Under the pieces are notes generated by a model that was not told the origin of the DNA, made no database searches, and was given only the letters and a program-made list of their open reading frames with translations. Of a stretch of DNA of 64,000 bases, positions 1-9,182 are shown piece after piece. Within the stretch, counting starts at the first letter, position 1; each line of letters begins with the position of its first letter. Source of the stretch: Marichromatium purpuratum 984 (GTDB lineage: Bacteria > Pseudomonadota > Gammaproteobacteria > Chromatiales > Chromatiaceae); the NCBI RefSeq assembly GCF_000224005.2, contig NZ_CP007031.1:1703001-1767000 (forward strand). The letters are read 5' to 3'. Made by a program: the position numbers and the translations under genes.

Positions 1-358
1 GCACCAGGTGATTGGTGTCGAGCCGTGCGCCCTTGACGATCTCGCTGTAGAGTTCCTCGCGCGTGGCGGCGATCGCCCGCGCCCGGCGCAACGCCTCGTC
101 CTGGCGTCGCGGGGTGTCGCGGGTGAGCACGGTGTCGACCGGTTGGATGACGATGCGCGCGGCAGCATCGGCCTTGAAGAGGTCCTGCAGCGAGTCGGTC
201 AGCGCTTGGCGTGACTGGTCGTCGACGAGCATGCGCACGGCGCGTCGACCATCTTCGCCGGCCTCGCCGCACCAGGCGTCCTCGGCGCCATAGAAGCCGG
301 CCATGCCGAGCAGCGTCTTGGTGTGCCTGGCGTCGGCGATGACCTCGACGATGCGCAT
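1..358 (-). CDS. DUF389 / TIGR00341 family membrane protein (N-terminal part, cut by window edge)
   Basis: The minus-strand frame is open from ATG at 358 to the window edge, giving the first 119 residues. It begins MRIVEVIADARH and reaches TREELYSEIVKGARLD, which is the soluble N-terminal domain and the conserved junction that precedes the membrane helices in TIGR00341/DUF389 proteins. Family members are integral membrane proteins of unknown transport or signalling role. The start has a good ribosome binding site (GAGGAGAG) eight to ten bases upstream. Two small genes lie just ahead on the same strand (gaps of 10 to 15 bases), so this is probably the third gene of a short operon. The membrane part lies outside the window and cannot be checked. 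Confidence 0.8.
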   Translation of the reverse strand, partial: MRIVEVIADARHTKTLLGMAGFYGAEDAWCGEAGEDGRRAVRMLVDDQSRQALTDSLQDLFKADAAARIVIQPVDTVLTRDTPRRQDEALRRARAIAATREELYSEIVKGARLDTNHLV

Positions 359-373
359 CGCGCTGCTCTCTCC

Positions 374-784
374 TCAGGGTCCGCTCAGGATGCCGAGCGC
401 CAGCAACAGCAGCAGGGCGAAGGCGCCGATGGTGTTGAACACCAGGTCGACCCGGCGGTTGTGGGCGCGGTAGCGGGCGATCAGTGTCGCCAGTTCGGGG
501 TCAGACTCCACGGCGGGGTCGATCATGACCCGGCGATGGGGCAGGGCGATGGCCGCGATCGCAGCGCAGGCGGTGATCGGATCGACACGGTAGAGTCCGG
601 CGTCGACGTCGACCAGACGGCGCCGCAACCGCTGGTGTGCGTGCATGCGAGCGGTGTCGACGTCCTCGAAGCGGATCGCGCAGCGCAGCTGCGAGGTGAC
701 CGGCGGCGGTTGATCACAGGCCTGCAGGCGCACCAGTCCGGGGTGGTCCGGGTGGGTCTCGACGATCAGGTGTCCGCTGTGCAT
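374..784 (-). CDS. hypothetical protein with C-terminal membrane helix
   Basis: An open frame of 136 residues starts at ATG 784; a GTG at 787 is the alternative start and neither has a clear ribosome binding site. I do not recognise the family. The N-terminal 105 residues look soluble, with a run of Val, Leu and Arg. A predicted membrane helix (about residues 115-133, rich in Leu, Ala, Ile) is followed by only a few residues, so the protein resembles a tail-anchored membrane protein. It begins 10 bases after the stop of the 64-residue gene upstream and ends 15 bases before the DUF389 gene, so translational coupling within one operon is likely. Confidence 0.65.
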   Translation of the reverse strand: MHSGHLIVETHPDHPGLVRLQACDQPPPVTSQLRCAIRFEDVDTARMHAHQRLRRRLVDVDAGLYRVDPITACAAIAAIALPHRRVMIDPAVESDPELATLIARYRAHNRRVDLVFNTIGAFALLLLLALGILSGP

Positions 785-794
785 CACGAAGCGG

Positions 795-989
795 TCAGGC
801 TGGAGCGCTGACCCTTTCGATCTCCCAGTTGCACTGTTCGATCAGGGTCTCGAGCGAGCGCGGGATGTGCAGCGCCTCATCGGGCTCGTAGCGCCGCCCC
901 TCGCTCCAGTGGCGCGCAGCCGATTCGGCGATGTCCGGCAGCCCCTGGCGCTGCAGCTCCCACAATGCCTGTGTCTGTTTGGTGTGCAT
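795..989 (-). CDS. small hypothetical protein (64 aa)
   Basis: A 64-residue frame starts at ATG 989 behind a good ribosome binding site (AGGGGAG, about six bases upstream). The product is soluble, begins MHTKQTQALWELQRQG and contains no cysteine or membrane segment. I do not recognise it. It is the first gene of a probable three-gene minus-strand operon leading to the DUF389 membrane protein, with an AT-richer 240 bp region upstream that should hold the promoter. Confidence 0.6.
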   Translation of the reverse strand: MHTKQTQALWELQRQGLPDIAESAARHWSEGRRYEPDEALHIPRSLETLIEQCNWEIERVSAPA

Positions 990-1228
990 GGTCTCCCCTG
1001 GGTGGATCGCAATATCCGTGCTTGAGTGTGGCTTTTTGGCGACGTGGTATCCATTGACCGGATCTTGATCCCTTTATCTTCGAGTCTAGTTGAAGATTCT
1101 GGGCTGGGTGCTTGTCAATCAAGACGTAAATAGCATTGTCGTGGATTTTTAACAATGCAGTCAAAAAGATACTTTTGTGGCGCACGACCAACTCTGCTAG
1201 TGACAGTCCGTTGTCTTGCGAACGTGTT
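990..1228. other. AT-richer intergenic region between oxyR and the DUF389 operon
   Basis: No convincing gene is seen. The segment is clearly richer in A/T than its surroundings. It holds a perfect 7-base inverted repeat (GCATTGT, 12-base spacer, ACAATGC) around 1134-1159, which could be a weak oxyR terminator or a regulator site. The promoter of the minus-strand operon starting at 989 must lie here, but I could not single out convincing -35/-10 boxes. Confidence 0.4.
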
Positions 1229-2155
1229 TCAGGCGGCAGTCCCGAGGCTGTGGACGCTGCTGGGGAGCTGGTCGCGCACGACCTCGGCGAAGCGCTCGAG
1301 GACCTGACGGCGCGGGAAGCTGCGCCGGTAGACCAGCGAGATGCGCCGATAGGCATCAGGCAGGTGCAGCTGTCGCGAGACGATGCCGTGGTCGCGCATC
1401 CAGGTCTCGCGCACCGCCAGGGCCGGCACCAGGGTGCAACCGAAACCGGCGCTGACCAGTTGCAGCAGGGTCTCGAGGCTGGATGCGCGCAGATCGGCCA
1501 TCTCGCCCTGGCTGGGTCGCTGCGACAGTCGGCAGACCTCCATCACCTGATGGGCCAGGCAGTGACCGTCGGCGAGTAGCAGCAGCTCGCTCGACTCCAG
1601 GTCCGCAGCGCTGATCTCGGCGCGCTGCTGCAGCGGGTGGTCGGTGGGATGGGCGAGCCAGAAGGGCTCGTCGAACAACTCGATCGTGGCGAGGTCCGAG
1701 TCCTCGACCGGGGTGGCGAGCAGTGCGGCGTCGATCTCGTGGTGGCCGAGGCGCGCGAGCAGGGTATCGGTGATCTCCTCGGAGAGCACCAACTGCAGCT
1801 TGGGACAGCGCGCGCGCAGCGGACGCAGCAGCAGGGGAACCAGATAGGGGCTGATGGTGGGGATGGCGCCGATGCGCAGCGGTCCGGCCAGCGGATCCTG
1901 ATGGGCGTGCGCGACCTGCTCGATGGCGGCGGTCTGCTCCAGCGCCAGTCTTGCGTGATGGAGGATCTCCTCGCCGACCGGGGTGATCTCGACCGAGCGG
2001 TTGGTGCGCTCGAAGATGACCACGTCGAGTTCGTCCTCGAGCTTCTTGATCTGGCCGCTGAGCGTCGGCTGACTGACGAAGCAACGCTCGGCGGCGCGCC
2101 CGAAGTGGCGCGTCTCGGCGACGGCGAGGATATATTTCAGGTCACGTAGATTCAC
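1229..2155 (-). CDS. oxyR: hydrogen peroxide-sensing LysR-type regulator OxyR
   Basis: This 308-residue protein is a LysR-type regulator that is oxidised by peroxide and then activates antioxidant genes. The N-terminal helix-turn-helix (residues 1-60; MNLRDLKYIL then SQPTLSGQIKKLEDEL) matches OxyR closely. The decisive feature is the pair Cys199 and Cys208 in DGHCLAHQVMEVC, at exactly the E. coli OxyR positions that form the regulatory disulfide. The C-terminal effector domain contains the conserved RASSLETLLQLVSAG segment. It is transcribed divergently from clpB across a 144 bp gap, so autoregulation from that gap is possible. Length is as expected (E. coli 305). Confidence 0.95.
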   Translation of the reverse strand: MNLRDLKYILAVAETRHFGRAAERCFVSQPTLSGQIKKLEDELDVVIFERTNRSVEITPVGEEILHHARLALEQTAAIEQVAHAHQDPLAGPLRIGAIPTISPYLVPLLLRPLRARCPKLQLVLSEEITDTLLARLGHHEIDAALLATPVEDSDLATIELFDEPFWLAHPTDHPLQQRAEISAADLESSELLLLADGHCLAHQVMEVCRLSQRPSQGEMADLRASSLETLLQLVSAGFGCTLVPALAVRETWMRDHGIVSRQLHLPDAYRRISLVYRRSFPRRQVLERFAEVVRDQLPSSVHSLGTAA

Positions 2156-2235
2156 CCGCCCATGATAGCGGAAATCGCACTCGATTCGGACCCATGATGT
2201 GCGCCGTGAGGCGATTCCGGGGGCGGTGGGGACGG

Positions 2236-2264
2236 CTTGATTCGATTCGGCGCCTACCCAATCT
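2236..2264 (+). promoter_or_regulatory. sigma32-like heat-shock promoter of clpB
   Basis: A -35-like CTTGATT (2236-2242) and a -10-like CCCAATCT (2257-2264) are separated by 14 bases, close to the sigma32 consensus (CTTGAA, 13-15 bases, CCCCATNT). The element lies 35 bases upstream of the clpB start, where a heat-shock promoter is expected. It was found by eye and the match is good but not perfect. Confidence 0.6.
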
Positions 2265-2299
2265 TCGACAATAACTTACAAAAAACCGGAGAATTCACC

Positions 2300-4900
2300 G
2301 TGAGAATGGACAAGTTGACGGCAAAGTTCCAACTCGCGCTGGCCGATGCCCAGAGCCTGGCGGTCGGTCGCGATCATCAGTTCATCGAGCCGGTCCACCT
2401 GCTGATCGCGTTGCTCGATCAGGAAGGGGGCACGGTACGCCACCTGCTCACCCGCGCCGATGTCAACGTCAATCAACTGCGCTCGGCGCTCGGCGAGCTG
2501 CTCGACCGGTTGCCGGTGGTCGAGGGCGCCGGTGGCGAGGTCCATGTCGGCAACGACCTGGGGCGACTGCTCAACCAGACCGACAAGCTCGCCCAGCAGC
2601 GCCAGGACCAGTATGTCTCCTCCGAGCTGTTCGTGCTCGCCGCGCTCGACGACCGCGGCGAGCTGGGCCGGGTGTTGCGCGAGGCCGGCGCTTCGAAAGG
2701 GGCGCTGGAGCGTGCGATCGAATCGGTTCGAGGGGGCCAGAAGGTCGATGACCCCAATGCCGAGGAGCAGCGTCAGGCGCTCGAGAAGTACACCATCGAT
2801 CTGACCGAGCGTGCCGAGCAGGGCAAGCTCGATCCGGTGATCGGGCGCGACGACGAGATCCGCCGCACCGTGCAGGTGCTGCAGCGGCGCACCAAGAACA
2901 ACCCGGTGCTGATCGGCGAGCCCGGCGTCGGCAAGACTGCGATCGTCGAGGGGTTGGCGCAGCGCATCGTCAACGGTGAGGTGCCCGAGGGGCTGAAGTC
3001 CAGGCGGCTGCTCTCGCTCGACATGGCCGCGCTGATCGCCGGGGCCAAGTTCCGCGGCGAGTTCGAGGAGCGGCTCAAGGCGGTGCTCAACGACATCGCC
3101 CGTCAGGAGGGCAACGTCATCCTCTTCATCGACGAGCTGCACACCATGGTCGGCGCGGGCAAGGCCGAGGGCTCGATGGACGCGGGCAACATGCTCAAGC
3201 CGGCGCTGGCGCGCGGCGAGCTGCACTGTGTCGGCGCCACCACCCTCGACGAGTACCGCAAGTACGTCGAGAAGGATGCGGCGCTCGAACGGCGCTTCCA
3301 GAAGGTGCTGGTCGACGAGCCCAATGTCGAGGACACCATCGCCATCCTGCGCGGGCTCAAGGAGCGCTACGAGGTCCATCACGCCGTCGAGATCACCGAT
3401 CCGGCGATCGTCGCTGCGGCGACCCTGTCGCATCGCTACATCTCCGATCGTCAGCTCCCCGACAAGGCGATCGACCTGGTCGACGAGGCCGCCTCGCACA
3501 TCCGCATGGAGATCGACTCCATGCCCGAGGAGATGGACCGCCTCGATCGTCGGCTGATCCAGCTCAAGATCGAGCGCGAGGCGCTGAAGAAGGAGTCCGA
3601 CGAGGCCTCGCGCAAGCGTCTCGCCGATCTCGAGGACGAGGTCGGTCGGCTCGAGCGCGAGTTCGCCGATCTCGACGAGGTCTGGAAATCGGAGAAGGCG
3701 GCAGTTGCCGGCACCGCGCACATCAAGGAGGCGCTCGATCGCGCCCGGGTGGAGATGGAGACGGCGCGCCGTGCCGGTGACCTGGGGCGGATGTCGGAGC
3801 TGCAGTACGGGCGCATCCCCGAGCTCGAGAAGCAGCTCGCTTCGGCCGCCGCCGGGACCGAGCAGGGCGACAACCGGCTGCTGCGCAACAAGGTCGGCGA
3901 CGAGGAGATCGCCGAGATCGTCTCGCGCTGGACCGGTATCCCGGTGTCGCGGATGCTCGAGGGCGAGCGCGACAAGCTGCTGCGTATGGAGCAGGAGATC
4001 GGCCGGCGGGTGGTCGGTCAGGACGAGGCGGTGGGCGCGGTCAGCGACGCCATCCGCCGTTCGCGCGCCGGGCTCTCCGACCCGGCCCGCCCGATCGGCT
4101 CCTTCCTCTTCCTCGGTCCCACCGGCGTCGGCAAGACCGAGCTGTGCAAGACGCTGGCGAGCTTCCTCTTCGATACCGAAGAGGCGATGGTGCGCATCGA
4201 CATGTCCGAGTTCATGGAGAAGCACTCGGTGGCGCGGCTGATCGGGGCACCGCCCGGCTATGTCGGCTATGACGAGGGCGGCTATCTCACCGAGGCGGTG
4301 CGCCGCCGCCCCTACAGCCTGATCCTGCTCGACGAGGTGGAGAAGGCCCACCCGGACGTCTTCAACGTGCTGTTGCAGGTACTCGACGACGGGCGACTCA
4401 CCGATGGTCAGGGGCGGACGGTGGACTTCCGTAACACGGTGATCGTGATGACCTCCAACCTCGGCTCCGAGGTCATCCAGCAGCACGCCGGCGAGGCGGC
4501 CTATGCCGAGATGAAGACGGCGGTGATGGCGGTGGTGCGTCAGGCCTTCCGTCCCGAGTTCATCAACCGGCTCGACGAGATCGTCGTCTTCCATCCGCTG
4601 CAGCAGACGCAGATCCGCGCCATCGCGCGCATCCAGCTCGACTATCTGCAGCGGCGCCTGGCCGATCGCGAGATGCGCCTCGAAGTCGGCGACGCGGCGC
4701 TCGATCTGCTCGGCGAGGCCGGGTTCGACCCGGTCTACGGCGCCCGTCCGCTCAAACGCGCGATCCGCGCCCAGCTCGAGAACCCGCTGGCCCAAGAGAT
4801 CCTCGCCGGCAAGTTCGCGCCCGGAGACCTGATCGAGGTCGGGGTGGCAGACGGCGCCCTGCGCTTCGAGCGGGTGCTCGCCGGCGAGCTGCTCGACTAG
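2300..4900 (+). CDS. clpB: ATP-dependent disaggregase ClpB
   Basis: ClpB is the cytoplasmic Hsp100 ring ATPase that, with DnaK, pulls proteins out of aggregates. The 866-residue product aligns along its whole length with E. coli ClpB (857 aa): N domain ([14 protein letters not shown]), first AAA domain with Walker A GEPGVGKT and Walker B VILFIDE, the coiled-coil middle domain (about 400-530, rich in Glu, Arg and Leu), and second AAA domain with GPTGVGKT and sensor elements ([12 protein letters not shown]). The GTG at 2300 is preferred: it has GGAG eight bases upstream and gives [10 protein letters not shown], matching E. coli; ATG 2306 is the alternative. A sigma32-like promoter precedes it. 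A hairpin with one G-U pair (4916-4940) follows the stop but lacks a T tract. Confidence 0.97.
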   Translation: MRMDKLTAKFQLALADAQSLAVGRDHQFIEPVHLLIALLDQEGGTVRHLLTRADVNVNQLRSALGELLDRLPVVEGAGGEVHVGNDLGRLLNQTDKLAQQRQDQYVSSELFVLAALDDRGELGRVLREAGASKGALERAIESVRGGQKVDDPNAEEQRQALEKYTIDLTERAEQGKLDPVIGRDDEIRRTVQVLQRRTKNNPVLIGEPGVGKTAIVEGLAQRIVNGEVPEGLKSRRLLSLDMAALIAGAKFRGEFEERLKAVLNDIARQEGNVILFIDELHTMVGAGKAEGSMDAGNMLKPALARGELHCVGATTLDEYRKYVEKDAALERRFQKVLVDEPNVEDTIAILRGLKERYEVHHAVEITDPAIVAAATLSHRYISDRQLPDKAIDLVDEAASHIRMEIDSMPEEMDRLDRRLIQLKIEREALKKESDEASRKRLADLEDEVGRLEREFADLDEVWKSEKAAVAGTAHIKEALDRARVEMETARRAGDLGRMSELQYGRIPELEKQLASAAAGTEQGDNRLLRNKVGDEEIAEIVSRWTGIPVSRMLEGERDKLLRMEQEIGRRVVGQDEAVGAVSDAIRRSRAGLSDPARPIGSFLFLGPTGVGKTELCKTLASFLFDTEEAMVRIDMSEFMEKHSVARLIGAPPGYVGYDEGGYLTEAVRRRPYSLILLDEVEKAHPDVFNVLLQVLDDGRLTDGQGRTVDFRNTVIVMTSNLGSEVIQQHAGEAAYAEMKTAVMAVVRQAFRPEFINRLDEIVVFHPLQQTQIRAIARIQLDYLQRRLADREMRLEVGDAALDLLGEAGFDPVYGARPLKRAIRAQLENPLAQEILAGKFAPGDLIEVGVADGALRFERVLAGELLD

Positions 4901-5172
4901 TCCCTCCGTCCCCGTGCTCGCCCCGTTGTGCGGGGTGAGCGCGCCATCCATTCCCCTTGTCCTTTTGTGACAATAGCCGGGCGACCTCGGTATGCTGTAT
5001 GGTCGCGCATCATCACGCCGCATCCGGCGGCGCGGGCTGTGCACAGGAGGCGAGGCGCTGTGTCTCGGTCTCACTCACATCCTGTAAGACTTGCCCGGTG
5101 GCGATCGCCGCGCGCAATGGAACGGAACAGATGGTCAGGATATGCGACCGGGCCTAACCTTGGACATCCACC
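4901..5172. other. intergenic region, clpB to periplasmic-binding-like gene
   Basis: No gene is supported here. A hairpin (GCTCGCCCCG, five-base loop, CGGGGTGAGC, about 4916-4940) lies shortly after clpB. A promoter-like pair, GTGACA and TATGCT with 18 bases between them, lies around 4967-4996 and could drive the three-gene cassette that follows. Confidence 0.35.
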
Positions 5173-5625
5173 TTGACAGCTCCCGCATCCCGCCGCGTTC
5201 CGCGATCGCGTCTCGGCGCCAAGCCTCTGATCTGTTCGCTGCTGTTGATCTGGATGGCCTCGGTCGATGCCCAGGTGTTGATCGCGCATGCCGCGGTGGA
5301 GGTCGATCACCTGACCCAGAACGAGGCGCGGCGTTATCTGATGATGCATGTGCCGCGCTGGCCGGATGGTCGCGCAGTCCATGTGTTCGTGCTACCCGAC
5401 GAGCATGTCCTGCACCGACGCTTCGTCACCGAGGTCCTCGGGCTCTATCCCTATCAGTTGCGGCGAGTCTGGGATCGCTTGCTGTTCTCGGGCACCGGCC
5501 AGCTGCCGATCACCGTGACCTCGCCACATGAGCTGGTCCGCCGCGTTACCTCCACTCCCGGGGCACTCGGCTATGCCGACGCCCCACCGGTCGGGTTCGA
5601 TGTACGTCTTATCGAGGTGCGCTAG
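5173..5625 (+). CDS. small phosphate-binding-like periplasmic protein
   Basis: The product (150 aa from a TTG start) has a signal-peptide-like N-terminus (basic, then ICSLLLIWMASVDA) and a short PstS-like fold seen in many proteins labelled phosphate ABC transporter substrate-binding. The diagnostic order is present: LTQNEARRYL, WPDGR, then FVTEVLG, LLFSGTGQLP and TPGALGYAD. Full PstS is twice as long, and no permease or ATPase gene is nearby, so a sensing or accessory role is more likely than transport. An in-frame stop at 5155 forces the start to lie at TTG 5173 or later; it has no obvious ribosome binding site. The next gene begins at once, forming a cassette with an outer-membrane protein and a GGDEF-EAL protein. 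Confidence 0.75.
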   Translation: MTAPASRRVPRSRLGAKPLICSLLLIWMASVDAQVLIAHAAVEVDHLTQNEARRYLMMHVPRWPDGRAVHVFVLPDEHVLHRRFVTEVLGLYPYQLRRVWDRLLFSGTGQLPITVTSPHELVRRVTSTPGALGYADAPPVGFDVRLIEVR

Positions 5626-5626
5626 G

Positions 5627-6787
5627 GTGCGGGCGGCATCGGTGGGCGGCGTGATGGTGGCGCTGTGCTGGTTGTCGAGCGCCGCCTGGGCGAGCGAACC
5701 GGCGTTGCAGTTGCACGGGTTTGCCAGCCAGGCTTTGATCTGGACCTCTGACAACCGCTTCTATGGTGACAGCCCCGACGTTTCGCTCGACTTCACCGAG
5801 CTTGGCCTCAATGGATCCTGGCGCGCCGATCCGAGGCTGTTGCTCGCCGCCCAGGTGTTGGTCCGGCGCGCCGGGGAGATGAGCGATGCCACGCCCTGGC
5901 TCGACTATGCCCTGGCCGATGCCACCCTGGTGAGTACCCCTGCGTACCGGCTCGGCGTGCGCATGGGGCGGATCAAGAACCCGGTCGGACTCTACAACGA
6001 GACCCGTGACGTCCCCTTCACCCGTCCCGGGATCTTCCTGCCCCAGGTGGTCTATTTCGATCGGGTGCGCAACATGATGCTCGCCTCCGACGGGCTGATG
6101 GTCTATGGCGAGCGCTATACCGATCTCGGCACCTTCTCGGCCACTCTGGGGGCTGGATTGCCGCTGCTCGACGCCAACGTTGAGTGGAACTATCTGCTCG
6201 ACGACCATGATGGCGAGCTTGAACCCGAGCATCCGGTGCCACTGCTCAGCCTGTGGTATGCCGATCCCGCCGAGCGGTTGCGTCTGGGGCTCAGTGGTGC
6301 GGCCATGCACAGTCGCTTCGATTCCGGCTCCGAGGCCGCGATCGACGCCGGCAACCTGGACATCCGCTACTGGCTGGCATCGGCACAGTACAATGCGGCG
6401 AACTGGACCTTGGCGGGCGAATACGCCCATATCCTGATCGATTGGCGTCATTTTCGGCCCGAGGCCGATCGTCATCACGCCATCCAGACCGGATGGTACC
6501 TGCAGGCGGCCTATCGGCTCTCGCCGGCGATCGAGCTGATGCTGCGCTATGAGGAGGGGGATGCAGATCGTCGTCTGGGGGACCTGCACCTTCACTGTCC
6601 CGCCTCGGATCACTCCCGGATCTGGGTCGTCGGGACGCGCTGGGATCTGGGTAGACGGTTGATGCTGCGTCTGGAGTATCAGCGTCATCACGGCGGTTTC
6701 ACTCTCTCGTACCGTGAGAACCCCCCAGGCGACGGGGTGGTCGAGGACTGGGACCTGTTTGCCGCCCAGATCTCACTGAGGTTCTGA
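5627..6787 (+). CDS. porin-like outer-membrane beta-barrel protein
   Basis: The 386-residue product starts at GTG 5627, one base after the preceding stop, with GAGGTG seven bases upstream; ATG 5600 would overlap the upstream gene by 26 bases. A signal peptide (VMVALCWLSSAAWA) is followed by alternating aromatic and polar strands and a C-terminus ending in ISLRF, the typical terminal-Phe barrel signature. Repeated segments such as YRLGVRMGRIKNPVGLYNET suggest a porin or alginate-export-like channel. The substrate is unknown. It lies between a periplasmic binding-like gene and a GGDEF-EAL gene, seven bases upstream of the latter. Confidence 0.7.
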   Translation: MRAASVGGVMVALCWLSSAAWASEPALQLHGFASQALIWTSDNRFYGDSPDVSLDFTELGLNGSWRADPRLLLAAQVLVRRAGEMSDATPWLDYALADATLVSTPAYRLGVRMGRIKNPVGLYNETRDVPFTRPGIFLPQVVYFDRVRNMMLASDGLMVYGERYTDLGTFSATLGAGLPLLDANVEWNYLLDDHDGELEPEHPVPLLSLWYADPAERLRLGLSGAAMHSRFDSGSEAAIDAGNLDIRYWLASAQYNAANWTLAGEYAHILIDWRHFRPEADRHHAIQTGWYLQAAYRLSPAIELMLRYEEGDADRRLGDLHLHCPASDHSRIWVVGTRWDLGRRLMLRLEYQRHHGGFTLSYRENPPGDGVVEDWDLFAAQISLRF

Positions 6788-6794
6788 GGTGTCC

Positions 6795-9182
6795 ATGAAC
6801 ACCGCCCCCGTTACGCCCACCTCGCCGCCGATCCTCAGCCTGCGCTGGAAGGCACTGGTCGCGCTCAGTCTGTTGTTGCTGGTGGTCAATCTCTCGCTGG
6901 TGTTGCTCGCCAATGCGCGGGCCCAGGCGCAGTTCGCCTTGCACCAGTCGCAGGTGCGCGAGCAGCAGGTGCGCCAGTTGTACGCGATCCTCAAGGCGCG
7001 TGAGCACGAGCTTTCCAAACTCGCCACCCTGGTGCCAGGATTCGGCGTCGATGTCAGCGGCGCGGGGCGCGCGGCGCAGCTCGCCGCCGCGCTCGCCAGC
7101 AACGGGGTGCTGCTGGAAATCGAGTGGGGTGTCGGCGCGGCATACTGGGTCGATGTCGAGGGCCAGGTGACGCTGAGTTGGCCGGAGGGCGTCGAGCCGC
7201 CGCCGCAGGAGCTGCTTGCCGACCTGGCCATCGACCCCGAGCGCTCACTCTGCAAGCTCGTCTGTCGTGGGCGCGCGGGTTGTTCGCACTATCTCGCCAC
7301 CCCCTTGCTCTGGCATGGGCGCTATGCCGGCAGCCTGGTGCTGGGGCGCTCGCTCGCCGACGTGCTGCTCGATTTCAACGCTCTGACCGGGGCCGATATC
7401 GCCGTTGCCGACAGTCGTGATGAGACGAGCGTGTCGATGCTCTCGCACCCGGAGTCCTCACGCCCCTTGCTGCGAGCGGCCGGCCCCGCGCTGTTCGCTC
7501 TCGCCCCGGACGAGACCCTGGAGCTGAGTCACGGCGGGCGTGAATTTGTGCTCTATCGGGTGGCGTCGCTGGCGCCCGGGGTCGATGCCTATGTCATCAA
7601 CGAGGTCACCGAGCAGCGTGCCAGTATCCACGCCAGCACCCGCGACGGCTTGCTGCTCGGGCTGCTCGGGTTGTTGCTCTCCGAGGCCTTGTTGCTGCTG
7701 ATCATGAAGACGCCGCTGCGCCGCTTGCGAGCGCTTGCGCTGGCCTTGCCGCTGCTGGCCGAACACCGTTACGCGGCGTTGCGCGAGCGGCTCTCGCGTC
7801 CGCCCCGGGTCTGGCTGCAGCGTGACGAGATCAGCCTGATGTTCGAGACCGTGTGGCAGCTCAGTGAGCGCATGGAGCGTCTGCAGCATGCCCGTGACCA
7901 GGCCGAGGCGCAGCTGATCTGGCTGGCCGAGCACGACCCGCTGACCCAGCTCGCCAATCGTCGGCGGTTCAATGAGTCCTTCGCCCAGGTGGTCGATCAG
8001 GCTTGTCGCTTCGGTCACTGTGGCGCGCTACTGTTTTTGGATCTCGACGAGTTCAAGGAGGTCAACGACCTCAGTGGTCACCAGGTCGGCGATCAGTTGC
8101 TGCAGGGGGTGGCCGATCGGTTGCGCGGGCAGGCCGAGCGCGGTGATCTGCTGGCGCGTCTCGGTGGCGACGAGTTCGCCCTGGTGCTGCCCGAGTCCGA
8201 TCCCGAGCAGGCGTGTCATTGCGCCGAGCGTCTGCAGCAGGCGATCGCCCAGGTCTGTGTCGAGTCGCGTGGCCGGTTGCACCGGGTCTCGGCGAGTATC
8301 GGCATCGTCCTCTTTCCCGCTCAGGGCGAGTCGACCGAAGAACTGCTCGCAAGCGCCGACCTCGCCATGTACCGGGCCAAGCGGCAGGGTCCGGGACGCT
8401 GTCATCTGTTCTCGCTCGAGGATGCCGAGCGCGAGCAGCTCGATGCCCGGATCCGGTGGCGCGAGCGCATCGCCGACGCGCTGCGCGAGGAACGCTTCGA
8501 GTTACATGTCCAGCCGGTCGTCGAGGTCGTCAGCGGCGAGGTCTGTCACGTCGAGGGGCTGCTGCGGATGCGTGATCACGACGGCTCGCTGATCTATCCC
8601 GATCGCTTCATCCCGATTGCCGAGCACAATGGACAGATCCAGTTGATCGACCACTGGGTCGTCGAGCATGCGCTGTGTTTGCTGGTCGCCCATCCGGGGT
8701 TGCGTCTGGCGGTCAACCTATCGGCCCATGCGATGATCGACATCGGGTTGCTGGATCTACTCGAGCGCCGACTCGCGACGCTCGAACTCGACCCCGGGCG
8801 GTTGATCTTCGAGGTCACCGAGACGGCGGCGATCGAGTGCTTGTCGAGCGCGACTAGGCTGATGCACCGTATCCAGGCGCTCGGCTGTCGCTTCGCGCTC
8901 GACGATTTCGGTACCGGCTATGCGTCCTACGCCTATCTGCGCCAGCTTCCGGTCGACGAGGTCAAGATCGACGGTGCCTTCGTGCGTGAACTGAAGAGCA
9001 GTCGCGAGGACCGGATCTTCGTCGCCGCCATCACCGATATGGCGCACGCCATGGGTAAGCGGGTGGTGGCCGAGTTCGTCGAAGACGCCGAGACGCTCGC
9101 GCTGCTGCGCGAGATCGGCGTCGACCGCGCCCAGGGTTACCACTTCGCGCGTCCCGCGCCGCTGCGGCTCGATGGGGAGTGA
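6795..9182 (+). CDS. membrane-bound GGDEF-EAL protein with periplasmic sensor domain
   Basis: The 795-residue product has a membrane helix (about 18-40), a periplasmic region of some 240 residues with two cysteines close together, a second helix (about 285-305), then GGDEF and EAL domains. GGDEF is intact (LARLGGDEF, about residue 457) but the RxxD inhibition site is replaced by ERGD. In the EAL domain the first motif is EGLLR rather than EALLR (about residue 587), while DDFGTGY, KID and the later Glu and Gln residues are kept, so phosphodiesterase activity is plausible. Start ATG 6795 has TGAGG upstream; GTG 6789 is the alternative. It closes a three-gene cassette and probably reads its periplasmic partners. 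Confidence 0.9.
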   Translation: MNTAPVTPTSPPILSLRWKALVALSLLLLVVNLSLVLLANARAQAQFALHQSQVREQQVRQLYAILKAREHELSKLATLVPGFGVDVSGAGRAAQLAAALASNGVLLEIEWGVGAAYWVDVEGQVTLSWPEGVEPPPQELLADLAIDPERSLCKLVCRGRAGCSHYLATPLLWHGRYAGSLVLGRSLADVLLDFNALTGADIAVADSRDETSVSMLSHPESSRPLLRAAGPALFALAPDETLELSHGGREFVLYRVASLAPGVDAYVINEVTEQRASIHASTRDGLLLGLLGLLLSEALLLLIMKTPLRRLRALALALPLLAEHRYAALRERLSRPPRVWLQRDEISLMFETVWQLSERMERLQHARDQAEAQLIWLAEHDPLTQLANRRRFNESFAQVVDQACRFGHCGALLFLDLDEFKEVNDLSGHQVGDQLLQGVADRLRGQAERGDLLARLGGDEFALVLPESDPEQACHCAERLQQAIAQVCVESRGRLHRVSASIGIVLFPAQGESTEELLASADLAMYRAKRQGPGRCHLFSLEDAEREQLDARIRWRERIADALREERFELHVQPVVEVVSGEVCHVEGLLRMRDHDGSLIYPDRFIPIAEHNGQIQLIDHWVVEHALCLLVAHPGLRLAVNLSAHAMIDIGLLDLLERRLATLELDPGRLIFEVTETAAIECLSSATRLMHRIQALGCRFALDDFGTGYASYAYLRQLPVDEVKIDGAFVRELKSSREDRIFVAAITDMAHAMGKRVVAEFVEDAETLALLREIGVDRAQGYHFARPAPLRLDGE

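Noticed and set aside
2276-5074. A 932-codon open frame antisense to clpB
   Set aside because: Same shadow effect; clpB itself aligns along its full length on the other strand.
4901-5172. A riboswitch, in particular a c-di-GMP riboswitch, ahead of the sensing cassette
   Set aside because: The conserved core of GEMM-type riboswitches was not found by eye; only a weak promoter and one hairpin were seen.
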